Assembly: GCF_008360935.1 (NCBI RefSeq)
Contig: NZ_SRXO01000021.1
Coordinates: 1 to 64,000, forward strand
DNA length: 64,000 nt
Source: Siccirubricoccus phaeus
GTDB lineage: Bacteria > Pseudomonadota > Alphaproteobacteria > Acetobacterales > Acetobacteraceae
Direction: 5' to 3'
Part shown: in pieces, positions 54,376-63,926 of the stretch
Layout: every line of letters begins with the position of its first letter
How positions within the stretch are numbered: position 1 is the first letter of the stretch
The notes under the pieces: generated by a model
Databases searched by the model: none
Told to the model about the DNA's origin: nothing
Seen by the model: only the letters and a program-made list of their open reading frames with translations
Program-made: the position numbers and the translations under genes

Positions 54376-57300
54376 ATGCCGAAGCGCACCGACATCTCCT
54401 CCATCCTCATCATCGGCGCCGGCCCGATCGTCATCGGCCAGGCCTGCGAATTCGACTATTCCGGTGCCCAGGCCTGCAAGGCCCTCAGGGCGGAGGGCTA
54501 TCGCGTCATCCTCGTCAACTCCAACCCGGCAACGATCATGACCGATCCGGGGCTGGCGGATGCCACCTACATCGAACCCATCACGGTCGAGATGGTGGAG
54601 AAGATCATCGCCAAGGAGCGCCCCGATGCGCTGCTGCCCACCATGGGCGGCCAGACCGCGCTGAACACCGCGCTGAAGCTGGCAGAGGCCGGCGTGCTGG
54701 CGAAATACGGCTGCGAGCTGATCGGGGCCAAGGCGGAGGTGATCGACAAGGCGGAGGACCGGCAGAAATTCCGCGACGCCATGGCGAAGATCGGCATCGA
54801 GAGCCCACGCAGCGCCATCGCACACACCATGGAGGAAGCCCGCGCGGCGCTGGAGGAGGTGAAGCTCCCCTGCGTCATCCGCCCCAGCTTCACCCTGGGC
54901 GGCACCGGCGGCGGCATCGCCTATAACCGCGAGGAATTCGAGCAGATCGTCGCCGCCGGCCTCGACGCCTCGATGACCAGCGAGGTGCTGGTGGAGGAGA
55001 GCGTCCTCGGCTGGAAGGAATACGAGATGGAGGTGGTCCGCGACACCGCGGACAATTGCATCATCATCTGCTCCATCGAGAATCTGGACGCCATGGGGGT
55101 GCATACCGGGGACAGCGTGACCATTGCCCCGGCGCTGACCCTGACGGACAAGGAATACCAGCGCCTGCGCGATGCCAGCATCGCCTGCCTGCGGGAGATC
55201 GGCGTCGATACCGGCGGGTCGAACGTGCAGTTCGGCATCAACCCGGCGGATGGCCGCATGGTCATCATCGAGATGAACCCGCGCGTCTCGCGCAGCTCGG
55301 CGCTGGCCTCCAAGGCCACCGGCTTCCCCATCGCCAAGGTCGCGGCGAAGCTCGCCGTGGGCTACACGCTGGATGAGCTGGCGAACGACATCACCCGCGT
55401 CACGCCGGCGAGCTTCGAGCCGACCATCGACTATGTCGTGGTGAAGATCCCGCGCTTCACCTTCGAGAAATTCCCCGGCACGCCGGCGACCCTGACCACC
55501 AGCATGAAGAGCGTGGGCGAGGCGATGGCCATCGGCCGTTCCTTCGCGGAGGCGCTGCAGAAGGGGCTGCGCAGCCTGGAGACCGGCTTCGCCGGGCTGG
55601 ATGAGGTGGCGGCGCCGGGCGATGGCAGCCTCGGCGCCTACCACGCCGCGCTGGCCACGCCGCGGCCGGACCGCATCCTGATGGCGGCGCAGGCGATGCG
55701 CGCCGGCATGCCGCTCGCCGAAATCGCCGAGGCGAGCAAATTCGACCCCTGGTTCCTCCGCGAGGTGGAGAAGATCGTGCGGGCGGAGGCGGAGCTCCGT
55801 GCCACCGGCCTGCCGAAGACCGCCACCGCGCTGCGCCGGGTGAAGGCGCTCGGCTTCTCCGACAAGCGCCTGGCGCAGCTCACCGGCAGCAGCGAGGCCG
55901 CGGTGGAACAGGCGCGCCAGGCCCTCGGCGTCGCGCCGGTCTACAAGCGCATCGATACCTGCGCCGCCGAATTCGCCTCCGAAACGCCCTATATGTATTC
56001 CACCTACGAGGGCGGCTTCGGCGTGCCGGTCTGCGAAAGCCGGCCGACCGACAAGCGCAAGGTGGTCATCCTTGGCGGCGGGCCGAACCGCATCGGCCAG
56101 GGCATCGAATTCGACTATTGCTGCGTCCATGCCTGCTACGCGCTGCGCGAAGCCGGCTTCGAGACCATCATGGTCAATTGCAACCCGGAGACCGTCAGCA
56201 CCGATTACGACACCTCCGACCGGCTCTATTTCGAGCCGCTGACCGCCGAGGACGTCATCAGCCTGATCCGCAAGGAGCAGGAGAAGGGCGAGCTGCTCGG
56301 CTGCATCGTGCAATATGGCGGGCAGACGCCCCTCAAGCTGTCCCAGGCGCTGCACAAGGCGGGCATCCCCATCCTCGGCACCAGCGCGGAAGCCATCGAC
56401 ATCGCCGAGGACCGCGAGCGCTTCCAGCACCTGCTGAAGGGCCTCGGCCTGAAGCAGCCGCAGAACGGCACGGCGCGCACGCTGGACGAGGCCGTCACCG
56501 AGGCGGAGCGCATCGGCTACCCCGTCGTCGTCCGCCCCTCCTACGTGCTCGGCGGCCGCGCCATGGAGATCGCGCATAACCGCGAGCAGCTCCTGCGCTT
56601 CGGCCAGGAGGCGGTAAAGGTCTCGGGCGAGAACCCCATCCTCATCGACCAGTACCTGGCCGACGCCATCGAGGTGGATGTGGACTGCATCGCCGATGCG
56701 GCGGGCGAAGTCTATGTCGCCGGCGTCATGGAGCATATCGAGGAGGCCGGCATCCACTCCGGCGACAGCGCCTGCTCCCTGCCCCCCTATTCCCTGCCGC
56801 CCGCCATCGTCACCGAGCTGAAGGCGGAGACCGAGGCGATGGCCAAGGCGCTGAAGGTGCAGGGGCTGATGAATGTCCAGTACGCGGTGAAGGACGGCGA
56901 GATCTACGTGCTGGAGGTCAATCCCCGCGCCTCCCGCACCGTACCCTTCGTTGCCAAGGCGACCGGCGTGCCGGTGGCGAAGATCGGCGCGCGGGTGATG
57001 GCCGGCGCGGGCTTGCGCGAATTCGCGCTGGATGACGAGGCGATCAGCCGCCATGTCGCGGTGAAGGAGGCGGTCTTCCCCTTCAACCGCTTCCCCAATG
57101 TGGACGTCATCCTGGGCCCGGAGATGAAATCCACCGGCGAGGTGATGGGCCTCGACGCCAGTTTCGAGCGTGCCTTCGCCAAATCCCAGCTCGGCGCAGG
57201 GGTGAAGCTGCCGCTCTCCGGCACCGCCTTCATCTCGGTGAAGGATGGCGACAAGCCGGCCGCCGTGGTGCTGGCCAGGCGGCTGACCGATATGGGCTTC

Positions 57301-57621
57301 ACCGTCATGGCCACGCGCGGCACCGCCGCCCGCATCCGCGAAGCCGGCCTGGCCTGCCAGGTGGTGAACAAGGTGCTGGAAGGCCGGCCACATTGCGTGG
57401 ATGCCATCAAGTCGGGCGACATCCAGCTCGTCATCAACACCACAGGTGGCGGGCAGAGCGTGGCGGACAGCTTCGACATCCGCCGCTCCGCCCTCACCCA
57501 TGGGGTGCCGCACTACACCACGGCGGCCGGCGCCCGGGCGGCGGTGCATGCCATCGCGGCGCTGAAGGCGGGAACCCTTGATGTGGCCCCCCTGCAGTCC
57601 TATTTTAGCCATTCTTTCTGA
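54376..57621 (+). CDS. carB: carbamoyl-phosphate synthase large subunit
   Basis: CarB joins bicarbonate, ammonia and two ATP into carbamoyl phosphate. The 1081-aa protein has two ATP-grasp halves (starting [20 protein letters not shown] and [22 protein letters not shown]), an oligomerisation region between them, and the C-terminal MGS-like allosteric domain after about 945 ([17 protein letters not shown]). Length is normal. It is transcribed with carA and four inserted genes, so carA and carB are not adjacent here; the HTH-CarA promoter may therefore control the whole group. Confidence 0.98.
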   Translation: MPKRTDISSILIIGAGPIVIGQACEFDYSGAQACKALRAEGYRVILVNSNPATIMTDPGLADATYIEPITVEMVEKIIAKERPDALLPTMGGQTALNTALKLAEAGVLAKYGCELIGAKAEVIDKAEDRQKFRDAMAKIGIESPRSAIAHTMEEARAALEEVKLPCVIRPSFTLGGTGGGIAYNREEFEQIVAAGLDASMTSEVLVEESVLGWKEYEMEVVRDTADNCIIICSIENLDAMGVHTGDSVTIAPALTLTDKEYQRLRDASIACLREIGVDTGGSNVQFGINPADGRMVIIEMNPRVSRSSALASKATGFPIAKVAAKLAVGYTLDELANDITRVTPASFEPTIDYVVVKIPRFTFEKFPGTPATLTTSMKSVGEAMAIGRSFAEALQKGLRSLETGFAGLDEVAAPGDGSLGAYHAALATPRPDRILMAAQAMRAGMPLAEIAEASKFDPWFLREVEKIVRAEAELRATGLPKTATALRRVKALGFSDKRLAQLTGSSEAAVEQARQALGVAPVYKRIDTCAAEFASETPYMYSTYEGGFGVPVCESRPTDKRKVVILGGGPNRIGQGIEFDYCCVHACYALREAGFETIMVNCNPETVSTDYDTSDRLYFEPLTAEDVISLIRKEQEKGELLGCIVQYGGQTPLKLSQALHKAGIPILGTSAEAIDIAEDRERFQHLLKGLGLKQPQNGTARTLDEAVTEAERIGYPVVVRPSYVLGGRAMEIAHNREQLLRFGQEAVKVSGENPILIDQYLADAIEVDVDCIADAAGEVYVAGVMEHIEEAGIHSGDSACSLPPYSLPPAIVTELKAETEAMAKALKVQGLMNVQYAVKDGEIYVLEVNPRASRTVPFVAKATGVPVAKIGARVMAGAGLREFALDDEAISRHVAVKEAVFPFNRFPNVDVILGPEMKSTGEVMGLDASFERAFAKSQLGAGVKLPLSGTAFISVKDGDKPAAVVLARRLTDMGFTVMATRGTAARIREAGLACQVVNKVLEGRPHCVDAIKSGDIQLVINTTGGGQSVADSFDIRRSALTHGVPHYTTAAGARAAVHAIAALKAGTLDVAPLQSYFSHSF

Positions 57622-57735
57622 GCGCGACGGGTGCGGCGGGTCCGCGGCCCCGCATGGCTGTGCCCCGGCTGCGGGCCGCCAGCGGGCCACAGCCGGCACC
57701 CGGCGCCAAGGTTCCCTCTTGCCGTAGGAATTCGC

Positions 57736-57766
57736 TTGGCCGGCATTGTCTGGCCTCTGCGATAGT
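57736..57766 (+). promoter_or_regulatory. possible greA promoter
   Basis: TTGGCC (57736-57741) and GATAGT (57761-57766) are separated by 19 bp and lie about 50 bp upstream of the greA start. Both hexamers are imperfect and the spacing is long, so this is weak. The 192-bp gap between carB and greA also holds a hairpin around 57655-57693 with TGGCTGTG/CACAGCC arms that may end the carB message. Confidence 0.3.
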
Positions 57767-57813
57767 CAAGGCAGGGCCAGAGTCAGTCTGGGTTTGCGAA
57801 GGAAGGGCTTGCC

Positions 57814-58287
57814 GTGCAGAAATTCCCCATGACCGCGGAAGGTCTGGCGAAGCTGGAGGAGGAGCTGAAGGTCCTGAAAGCCGAGGAGCGGCCCGCGGTG
57901 ATCCGCGCGATCGCCGAGGCGCGGGCCCATGGCGATCTTTCGGAGAACGCCGAGTACCATGCGGCGCGGGAAAAGCAGTCCTTCATCGAGGGCCGCATCG
58001 CCGAGCTGGAGACCATCATCCCGGCTGCCGAGGTGATCGACGTCTCCAAGCTCTCCGGCGACCAGGTGAAATTCGGCGCCCGCGTCACCGTCGTCGATGA
58101 GGAGACGGAGGAGGAGAAGACCTACCGCATCGTCGGCGCCTATGAGGCCGACATGAAGGTGAACTCCATCTCCATCTCCTCGCCGCTGGCGAAGGCGCTG
58201 ATCGGCAAGAAGGTCGGCGACAGCGTGGAGGTGCCCGCCCCCGGCGGCGCCCGCGCCTATGAGATCACCAACGTCGCCTTCCGCTGA
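57814..58287 (+). CDS. greA: transcription elongation factor GreA
   Basis: GreA rescues backtracked RNA polymerase by stimulating RNA cleavage. The 157-aa protein has the N-terminal coiled coil with [21 protein letters not shown], where Asp/Glu at the tip aid cleavage, and the C-terminal globular domain ending [12 protein letters not shown]. It starts with GTG (57814) preceded by GAAGGAAGG. The order carB-greA is common in alphaproteobacteria. Length matches the family. Confidence 0.98.
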   Translation: MQKFPMTAEGLAKLEEELKVLKAEERPAVIRAIAEARAHGDLSENAEYHAAREKQSFIEGRIAELETIIPAAEVIDVSKLSGDQVKFGARVTVVDEETEEEKTYRIVGAYEADMKVNSISISSPLAKALIGKKVGDSVEVPAPGGARAYEITNVAFR

Positions 58288-58294
58288 GGCTGCC

Positions 58295-59548
58295 ATGCCG
58301 TTGCGGAACCTGGCCGGCGCCGTCGCGGCGCCGCTGCCTTCGCTCGTACCTTTGGGGCTGGAGGAGGTGCGGGCCGCCGCGGCGCGCATCCAGGGCAGCG
58401 TCATCCGCACGCCGACCCTCTTCTCCGATGCGGTCAGCCGGGCGACCGGCGCCAAGGTCTGGCTGAAGCTGGACAACCTGCAGGCGACGGGCGCCTTCAA
58501 GGAGCGCGGCGCGGCCAACCGCATCGCCCTGCTCTCGGCGCGGGAACGGGCGGCGGGGGTCATCGCCATGTCCGCCGGCAACCATGCGCAGGCGGTGGCG
58601 CGGCATGCCTCGCTGGCCGGCATCAGCGCCACCATCGTCATGCCGAAATTCACCCCGGCGACCAAGGTGGTGCGCACGGAGGGCTGGGGCGCGCGGGTGG
58701 TGCTGCAGGGCGAGAGCCTGGCGGAATCCGCCGCCCATGCGCGCGACCTCGCGCTGCGGGAAGGCCTGACCTTCATCCACCCCTATGACGATCCCGGCGT
58801 CATCGCCGGCCAGGGCACGCTGGCGCTGGAGATGCTGGAGGATGCGCCGGAGATCTCCGTCCTGGCCGTGCCGGTGGGTGGCGGGGGCTTGCTCACCGGC
58901 TGCGCCGCCGCGGCGCTGGAGCTGCATCCCGGCATGACGGTGTTCGGGGTGGAGGTGGAGGCCTATTCCGCCATGGCCCAGCGCCTGGGCGGCAGGCCCG
59001 TCGCGGTGGGCGGGCCGACCGTCGCCGAGGGCATCGCCGTGCGCGATGTGGGCGAGCTGCCCTTCGCCTGGCTGCAGCGCCAGGGGGTGGAGGTGCTGGT
59101 GGTGCCGGAGCGGGCGGTGGAGGAAGCCATCGCCCTGCTGGCCGAAGGCGCCAAGGTGGTGGCGGAAGGCGCCGGCGCCGCCGCGCTGGCCGCGGTGCTG
59201 GCCTTTCCGGAACGCTTCGCCGGCCGCGCCGTGGGGCTGCCGGTGACCGGCGGCAATATCGACGCCCGCGCCCTCTCCAACGTGCTGCTGCGGCAATTGC
59301 TGCGGGATGGCCGCATCCTGCGCCTGCACTTCGACATCCCGGACCGGCCCGGTATGCTGGCGGATATCTCCGCCCGCATCTCGGCGCTGGGCGGCAATGT
59401 CATCGAGGTGCAGCACCAGCAGCTCTTCGGCGCGCCGACGGTGCAGAGCACGGAGCTGCACCTGATGGTGGAGGTGCGCGACGCCGCCCAGGGCCAGGCC
59501 ATCATCGCCGCGCTGGAGGCGGGGAATTACGTGGTGCGGCGCGGGTGA
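58295..59548 (+). CDS. ilvA: threonine ammonia-lyase (threonine dehydratase)
   Basis: This PLP enzyme (417 aa) deaminates threonine to 2-oxobutanoate, toward isoleucine. The PLP lysine is in LQATGAFKERGAANR, the glycine loop is VPVGGGGLLTG, and SAGNHAQAVA is the family signature. The C-terminal part (about 345-417) is one ACT domain (FDIPDRPGMLADISARISALGGNV), the short regulatory form, which differs from the two-ACT biosynthetic enzyme of enterics. It begins seven bases after greA. A partial GC-rich element follows its stop. Confidence 0.94.
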   Translation: MPLRNLAGAVAAPLPSLVPLGLEEVRAAAARIQGSVIRTPTLFSDAVSRATGAKVWLKLDNLQATGAFKERGAANRIALLSARERAAGVIAMSAGNHAQAVARHASLAGISATIVMPKFTPATKVVRTEGWGARVVLQGESLAESAAHARDLALREGLTFIHPYDDPGVIAGQGTLALEMLEDAPEISVLAVPVGGGGLLTGCAAAALELHPGMTVFGVEVEAYSAMAQRLGGRPVAVGGPTVAEGIAVRDVGELPFAWLQRQGVEVLVVPERAVEEAIALLAEGAKVVAEGAGAAALAAVLAFPERFAGRAVGLPVTGGNIDARALSNVLLRQLLRDGRILRLHFDIPDRPGMLADISARISALGGNVIEVQHQQLFGAPTVQSTELHLMVEVRDAAQGQAIIAALEAGNYVVRRG

Positions 59549-59655
59549 CTCCGCGCAAAGCCGCTGCGCGTCCTCGTCCCCCGTAGCCACTCAGTCCCGG
59601 CGACCCCGCACAGCCTGCCGGGACGGACACCGGGCGGCACCGTCCCGACCGGCAG
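59549..59655. repeat. partial post-stop GC-rich element
   Basis: After the ilvA stop, the gap contains GCACAGCCTGCCGGGACGG and ACCGGGCGGC, matching the distal part of the elements at 26601-26750 and 30381-30530, but the CGACGTCGC start is not clear. It ends before the toxin-antitoxin operator. Confidence 0.45.
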
Positions 59656-59677
59656 GCATGGCTTGCGCCGTCTATCC

Positions 59678-59695
59678 GGTCAGACTAGTCTGACC
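59678..59695. promoter_or_regulatory. palindromic operator of the toxin-antitoxin pair
   Basis: GGTCAGACTAGTCTGACC is a perfect 18-bp palindrome ending two bases before the antitoxin ATG at 59698. No ribosome site lies between, so the start is probably leaderless or nearly so. Phd/YefM-type antitoxins repress their own operons through such palindromes. Confidence 0.8.
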
Positions 59696-59697
59696 CC

Positions 59698-59979
59698 ATG
59701 CTCGACACCAGCCCTCCGCAAGCCTGGAAGCTGCAGGACGCCAAGGCCCGCTTCAGCGAGCTGGTCCGGGCCGCCCAGGCCGAGGGGCCGCAGACCGTGA
59801 CGCTGCATGGCCGGCCGGCCGTGGTGGTGCTCTCCGCCGAGGAATACGCCCGGCTGGTGCCGGCCGAACCGGCGCCCACCCTGTTCGACATCATGCAATC
59901 CATGCCCCCCGGCCTGCCGGAGGAATTCGAATTCGGCCAGCGCGGCGATCCCCTGCCCGTCCGCGACCCGGAACCGTGA
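59698..59979 (+). CDS. Phd/YefM-family antitoxin
   Basis: The 93-aa antitoxin has the family N-terminus for DNA binding and dimerisation, WKLQDAKARFSELVRAAQAEGPQTVTLHGRPAVVVLSAEEYARL, and a C-terminal tail (about 60-93) that would wrap the toxin. Its stop overlaps the GTG start of the PIN toxin (GTGA), the usual translational coupling. A perfect palindrome lies directly upstream for autoregulation. Confidence 0.93.
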   Translation: MLDTSPPQAWKLQDAKARFSELVRAAQAEGPQTVTLHGRPAVVVLSAEEYARLVPAEPAPTLFDIMQSMPPGLPEEFEFGQRGDPLPVRDPEP

Positions 59980-60416
59980 CGGGCTGGCTGCTCGACACCA
60001 ATGTGCTGTCGGAGCTGCGCAAGCCGCGCTGCCACCCCGGGGTGCGCGCCTGGGCCAGCGCCCAGCCCCTCGCCAGCCTTTACGTGAGCTGCATCAGCCT
60101 CGCCGAGCTGCGCTACGGCGTCGAGCGCCTGACGCCGGGCGACGCCTTCCGCGCCGAGCCGGAGCATTGGCTGGCGAACCAGCTCCGCCGCTGGCTCGGC
60201 CGGCGCGTGCTGGATATCGACGAGGCCGTGGCCCTGCGCTGGCGCCGCCTGGTGGAGGCGGCGCGGACGGAACGCCACACCTATCTCCAGCCCGATCTCT
60301 TCATCGCCGCGACGGCGCTGGCCCACGGCCTCGGCGTGGCCACCCGCAACACCGCCGATTTCCGCCCGACGGGCGTGCCCCTGCTGAATCCCTGGGACAC
60401 GCCCCTGCCCGGCTGA
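59976..60416 (+). CDS. PIN-domain toxin (VapC-type ribonuclease)
   Basis: The 146-aa PIN-domain protein is a probable metal-dependent RNase. The acidic active-site residues are visible: Asp in WLLDTNVLSELRKP, Glu in SLAELRYGV, and Asp in LQPDLFIAATALAHGLGVATRN, with a further Asp in NTADF. It begins with GTG overlapping the antitoxin stop. Pairing of a VapC-type toxin with a Phd-type antitoxin is common. The stop is four bases from the convergent methyltransferase stop. Confidence 0.93.
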   Translation: MTGWLLDTNVLSELRKPRCHPGVRAWASAQPLASLYVSCISLAELRYGVERLTPGDAFRAEPEHWLANQLRRWLGRRVLDIDEAVALRWRRLVEAARTERHTYLQPDLFIAATALAHGLGVATRNTADFRPTGVPLLNPWDTPLPG

Positions 60417-60420
60417 GGCG

Positions 60421-61083
60421 CTATTCCCGCGCCAGCAGCGTGGCGCAATCCAGCCCCGCCACCCCGCCCCAGTCGAAGACATCCTGGCGCAGCACCTGCA
60501 GCCCCTCCTTCAGGGCGTAGTGGCGGAACATGTCCTTCGACATGAAGGCCCGGCAATGCGGCGCCTTCAGCCAGTCATGCCCCGCCGTGTAGTTGGAATG
60601 GTGCAGGAAGGCGCGGCCACCGGGCGCCAGGATACGCCGCGCCTCGGCCAGATAGGCCCGGACCACGTCGCTGTCGAAATGCACCATGGCGTCGAAGCAA
60701 TAGAGCAGGGTGATGCCGGCATCCGGCACCCCGTGCAGATCGTAGCCGCTATTGGCGATGTAGCTGAGGCGCGGGTCGTCGCCGAAGCGGCGGCGGCAGA
60801 AGGCGATGTTCTCCGGCCGGATGTCCACCAGGATGAGGCGCTGCGCCAGGGGCAGCAGCTTCGCGGCATTGCGGCCGCGGCCGGTGGCGAGGTCCAGCAC
60901 GCAGGTGAAATCGGCGCCCTCGAGGAAGGGCAGGATCAGCCCGGTCCAGAGCGGCTCGAACACCTGCTCGGCGGCGTCGAAATAGGGATGCTCGGGCAGC
61001 CACAGATCGCCGGCATAGCGGGCGGCGGCGTCCAGGCGGGCCTCGGTCACCAGGCCGGGGCGCGGGTCGGCGGGGCGGCTCAT
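60421..61083 (-). CDS. SAM-dependent methyltransferase
   Basis: The 220-aa class I methyltransferase has the SAM-binding motif I VLDLATGRGRNAAKLLP, acidic ILVDIRPENIAFC after strand 2, LLYCFDAMVHF and the methyltransferase-11-like EARRILAPGGRAFLHHSNYTAG. The acceptor is unknown. The start at 61083 (MSRPADPRPGL) was preferred because AGGTGG precedes it and the longer frame upstream is low-complexity. It is convergent with the toxin gene. Confidence 0.88.
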   Translation of the reverse strand: MSRPADPRPGLVTEARLDAAARYAGDLWLPEHPYFDAAEQVFEPLWTGLILPFLEGADFTCVLDLATGRGRNAAKLLPLAQRLILVDIRPENIAFCRRRFGDDPRLSYIANSGYDLHGVPDAGITLLYCFDAMVHFDSDVVRAYLAEARRILAPGGRAFLHHSNYTAGHDWLKAPHCRAFMSKDMFRHYALKEGLQVLRQDVFDWGGVAGLDCATLLARE

Positions 61084-61340
61084 GCCACCTGGGGTAGCAT
61101 GCCGGTGGCGCGGGGCAAGGAAAACCGCGCCATGGGCGTTACAGGCGCGGGTTTGAAAGCCGGGGAAACTGCCGGCTGGCGGCAGGGGTCGCTCGCTACC
61201 GTGGACCGGACCCGGATTTCGGTGTGAGTTGTTCACCGGCCGGCCGTCCCGCCATGGATGAAAAAGCGTCCTGTCGCAGCGGATGATTCTCACAATGCGA
61301 TGCGTCTTTTGCCGCTCGTCCCCACCGTCGGCAGCCAGCG

Positions 61341-61438
61341 CCGCCCGCTGCCCTGCCGCGGCAGGCTGCGCGAAACCCGGAGGGGAATCGGGCGATTCCG
61401 GGGCCCCGCGGCGCCGCGCAGCAACGTCATGGGGAAGC
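61341..61438 (-). repeat. post-stop GC-rich dispersed element, copy 3
   Basis: On the minus strand it follows the TAA of the Lrp-type gene: GCTTCCCCATGACGTTGC, then GGGGCCCC, then CAGCCTGCCGCGGCAGGGCA and GGGCGGC. The hairpin present in the other copies is here collapsed to a perfect 14-bp palindrome CCTGCCGCGGCAGG (61352-61365), as if the loop and 11 bases were deleted. Confidence 0.65.
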
Positions 61439-61912
61439 TTAAACGGGCACCCCCGCCGCATCCTTCGCCGTTCGGATCGTCTGCAGGGTCTGCACCCTGG
61501 CCACCTCCGGAGCCGCGGTCAGCCGCGAGGTCAGCGCATTCTCATGCGCCGTGTCCCGCGCCACCAGCCGCAGCAGGAAATCCCCGCCGCCGCGGATCAT
61601 GTGGCACTCCCGCACCTCCGGCCATTCCTTCACCGCCCCCTCGAAGGCGGAGAGCACCGCCTCCTTCTGGCTCTCCAGCCCGACCAGGGCGAAGAAGGTG
61701 ATCTCATAGCCCAGCGCCACCGGGTCCAGCTCCGCATGGTAGCCGCGGATGATCCCCTCCTCCTCCAGCCGCCGCACCCGGCGCAGGCAGGGCGGGGCGG
61801 AAAGGCCGACTCGGCGGGCCAGCTCCACATTGGTCATCCGACCATCCTGCTGCAGCTCGGCCAGGATCTGGCGGTCCACCTCATCGAGGGAAAAATCCGG
61901 GTCCGTTGGCAT
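61439..61912 (-). CDS. Lrp/AsnC-family transcriptional regulator
   Basis: The 157-aa regulator has an N-terminal helix-turn-helix (about 10-60: LDEVDRQILAELQQDGRMTN, VELARRVGLSAPPCLRRVRR) and a C-terminal RAM ligand domain (EITFFALVGLES, VRECHMIRGGGDFLLRLVARD). Such proteins form octamers and respond to amino acids. It is divergent from trxB, with a small inverted repeat in the gap that may be its site. A GC-rich element begins at its stop codon. Confidence 0.94.
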   Translation of the reverse strand: MPTDPDFSLDEVDRQILAELQQDGRMTNVELARRVGLSAPPCLRRVRRLEEEGIIRGYHAELDPVALGYEITFFALVGLESQKEAVLSAFEGAVKEWPEVRECHMIRGGGDFLLRLVARDTAHENALTSRLTAAPEVARVQTLQTIRTAKDAAGVPV

Positions 61913-61948
61913 GCGCTCGCGTTTCGTTGCCGACTCTGGGCTCGGTGC

Positions 61949-61961
61949 GCAATATCATTGC
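61949..61961. promoter_or_regulatory. possible Lrp-type operator between lrp-like and trxB genes
   Basis: GCAATATCATTGC is a perfect five-base inverted repeat around ATC, AT-rich against a GC-rich background. It lies 37 bp from the start of the Lrp-type gene. Lrp/AsnC proteins often bind such degenerate AT-centred palindromes near their own gene. Confidence 0.45.
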
Positions 61962-62050
61962 TCGACCCGGAAGCTGCAAGCCGGGTGCTTGTGACAGCGC
62001 CATCCCCGACGAATATGCATGGCTGAGACGATTTGCCGGGAACCCTTCGC

Positions 62051-63028
62051 GTGCCAGAGACCCATCGCACCCGCCTGCTCATCCTCGGCGCCGGCCCGGC
62101 CGGCTATACGGCGGCCATCTACGCCGCGCGGGCCGGGCTGAAACCGCTGGTGGTCGCCGGGCTGCAGCCGGGCGGGCAGCTCACCATCACCACCGATGTC
62201 GAGAACTATCCGGGCTTCGCCGAGCCCATCCAGGGCCCCTGGCTGATGGAGCAGTTCCGCGCCCAGGCCGCGCATGTCGGCGCCGGGATCATGCAGGACG
62301 TGGTCACGGAGATCGACCTCTCGGCCCGCCCGATCCGGGCAAAGGGCGATTCCGGCGACACCTACCTGGCCGAGTCGCTGGTCATCGCCACCGGCGCCCA
62401 GGCGCGCTGGCTGGGGGTGCCGGGAGAGAAAGAACTCTCCGGCTTCGGCGTCTCCGCCTGCGCCACCTGCGACGGCTTCTTCTTCCGCGGCAAGCAGGTG
62501 GCGGTCATCGGCGGCGGCAACAGCGCGGTGGAGGAGGCGCTCTACCTCTCCAACCTCGCCGCCCATGTCACCGTGATCCATCGCCGCGAGGCCTTCCGGG
62601 CGGAGCGCATCCTGCAGGAACGGCTCTTCGCCAAGCCGAATATCCGCATCCTGTGGAACCGGGTGGTGGAGGAGATGCTGGCGACGGAGGGCAAATTCCG
62701 CGCCCTGCGTGCGCTGCGCACCCAAGACGTGCAGACCGGCGCCATCGAGGACCTGCCCTTCGACGGCGCCTTCGTCGCCATCGGCCACGACCCGGCGACG
62801 GCGCTCTTCCGCGGCCAGATCGGCATGGACGCCGATGGCTACATCCTGACCGAGCCGGGCAGCACCCGCACGAGCATCCCCGGCGTCTTCGCCGCCGGCG
62901 ATGTGCAGGACCGCATCTACCGCCAGGCCGTCACCGCCGCCGGCACCGGCTGCATGGCCGCGCTGGAGGCGGAGAAATACCTCGCCCACCTGCCGGCCAC
63001 CGCGCCCGCCATCGAAGCCTGGACCTGA
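62051..63028 (+). CDS. trxB: thioredoxin reductase
   Basis: TrxB passes electrons from NADPH through FAD to thioredoxin. The 325-aa protein has the FAD motif LLILGAGPAGYTAAIYAARAGL, the redox disulfide CATC in SACATCDGFFFRG, the NADPH motif VIGGGNSAVEEALYLS and the C-terminal GVFAAGDVQD. Start choice is between GTG 62051 and TTG 62033; 62051 gives the usual short N-terminus (VPETHRTRLLILG) and has GGGA upstream, so it is preferred. A LysR-type gene follows seven bases later. Confidence 0.95.
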   Translation: MPETHRTRLLILGAGPAGYTAAIYAARAGLKPLVVAGLQPGGQLTITTDVENYPGFAEPIQGPWLMEQFRAQAAHVGAGIMQDVVTEIDLSARPIRAKGDSGDTYLAESLVIATGAQARWLGVPGEKELSGFGVSACATCDGFFFRGKQVAVIGGGNSAVEEALYLSNLAAHVTVIHRREAFRAERILQERLFAKPNIRILWNRVVEEMLATEGKFRALRALRTQDVQTGAIEDLPFDGAFVAIGHDPATALFRGQIGMDADGYILTEPGSTRTSIPGVFAAGDVQDRIYRQAVTAAGTGCMAALEAEKYLAHLPATAPAIEAWT

Positions 63029-63035
63029 GGCGCCC

Positions 63036-63926
63036 ATGCCGCTCGATTGGGACAAGCTCCGCGTCTTCCATGCGGTCGCGGAAGCCGGCTCCTTCACCCA
63101 TGCGGGGGAGACGCTGAATCTCAGCCAATCCGCCGTCTCCCGCCAGATCCAGGCGCTGGAGGAGGCGCTGCAGGTGCCGCTCTTCCACCGCCATGCGCGG
63201 GGGCTGATCCTGACCGAGCCGGGGGAGACGCTGAACCGCACGGTGCGGGAAGTCTTCGCCAAGCTGGCCATGACCGAAGCGCTGCTGACCGAAAGCCGGG
63301 AACGCCCCGCCGGAAGGCTGAAGGTGACCTGCACCACCGGCTTCGGCAGCACCTGGCTGGCACCAAGGCTCTCGCGCTTCCTGGCGCTCTACCCGGATGT
63401 CAGCGTGACCCTGCTGCTGGACGACAGCGACCTGGACCTGGCGATGCGGGAGGCGGACGTGGCCATCCGCATGCACCCGCCGCGGCAGCCGGACCTGATC
63501 CAGCGCCACCTGGCGAGCTTCGGCTGGCGGGTCTGCGGCGCGCCCGCCTATCTGAAATCCGCCGGCATCCCGCTCCGGGCAGAGGATCTGGACGCCCACC
63601 GGCTGATCGTCTGGGGCGACCACCGGCCGCCGATCGACGAGGTGAACTGGCTGAGCGAGGCCGGCCGCCGCCCCGGCGCTCCGCGCCGCGCCGCGGTGGA
63701 GGTGAACAGCCTGACCGGCATGCTGCGGGCGGTGCAGAGCGGGCTCGGCCTGGCCGCCCTGCCCGACTACATGGGCGCCGAGCTGGACGATCTGCTGCAG
63801 GTGCTGCCGGAGCTGAAGGCGCCGAAGCTGGATGCCTATTTCGTCTATCCGGAGGAGATGCGGCACTCCAAGCGGGTTTCGGTGTTCCGGGACTTTCTGG
63901 TAGCGGAATTGACCGCCCCCGGGTGA
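63036..63926 (+). CDS. LysR-family transcriptional regulator
   Basis: The 296-aa LysR-type regulator has the N-terminal winged helix (about 5-65: LRVFHAVAEAGSFTHAGETL, NLSQSAVSRQIQALEEAL) and a periplasmic-binding-protein-like effector domain with GRLKVTCTTGFGSTWLAPRL and a VQSGLGLAALPDYM loop. The inducer is unknown. It follows trxB by seven bases, so it is probably co-transcribed and may not be divergent from its target as many LysR genes are. The 74 bases after it show no feature. Confidence 0.94.
   Translation: MPLDWDKLRVFHAVAEAGSFTHAGETLNLSQSAVSRQIQALEEALQVPLFHRHARGLILTEPGETLNRTVREVFAKLAMTEALLTESRERPAGRLKVTCTTGFGSTWLAPRLSRFLALYPDVSVTLLLDDSDLDLAMREADVAIRMHPPRQPDLIQRHLASFGWRVCGAPAYLKSAGIPLRAEDLDAHRLIVWGDHRPPIDEVNWLSEAGRRPGAPRRAAVEVNSLTGMLRAVQSGLGLAALPDYMGAELDDLLQVLPELKAPKLDAYFVYPEEMRHSKRVSVFRDFLVAELTAPG

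Noticed and set aside
53860-57699. 1279-aa minus-strand open frame opposite carB
   Set aside because: Antisense shadow; carB motifs are intact on the plus strand.
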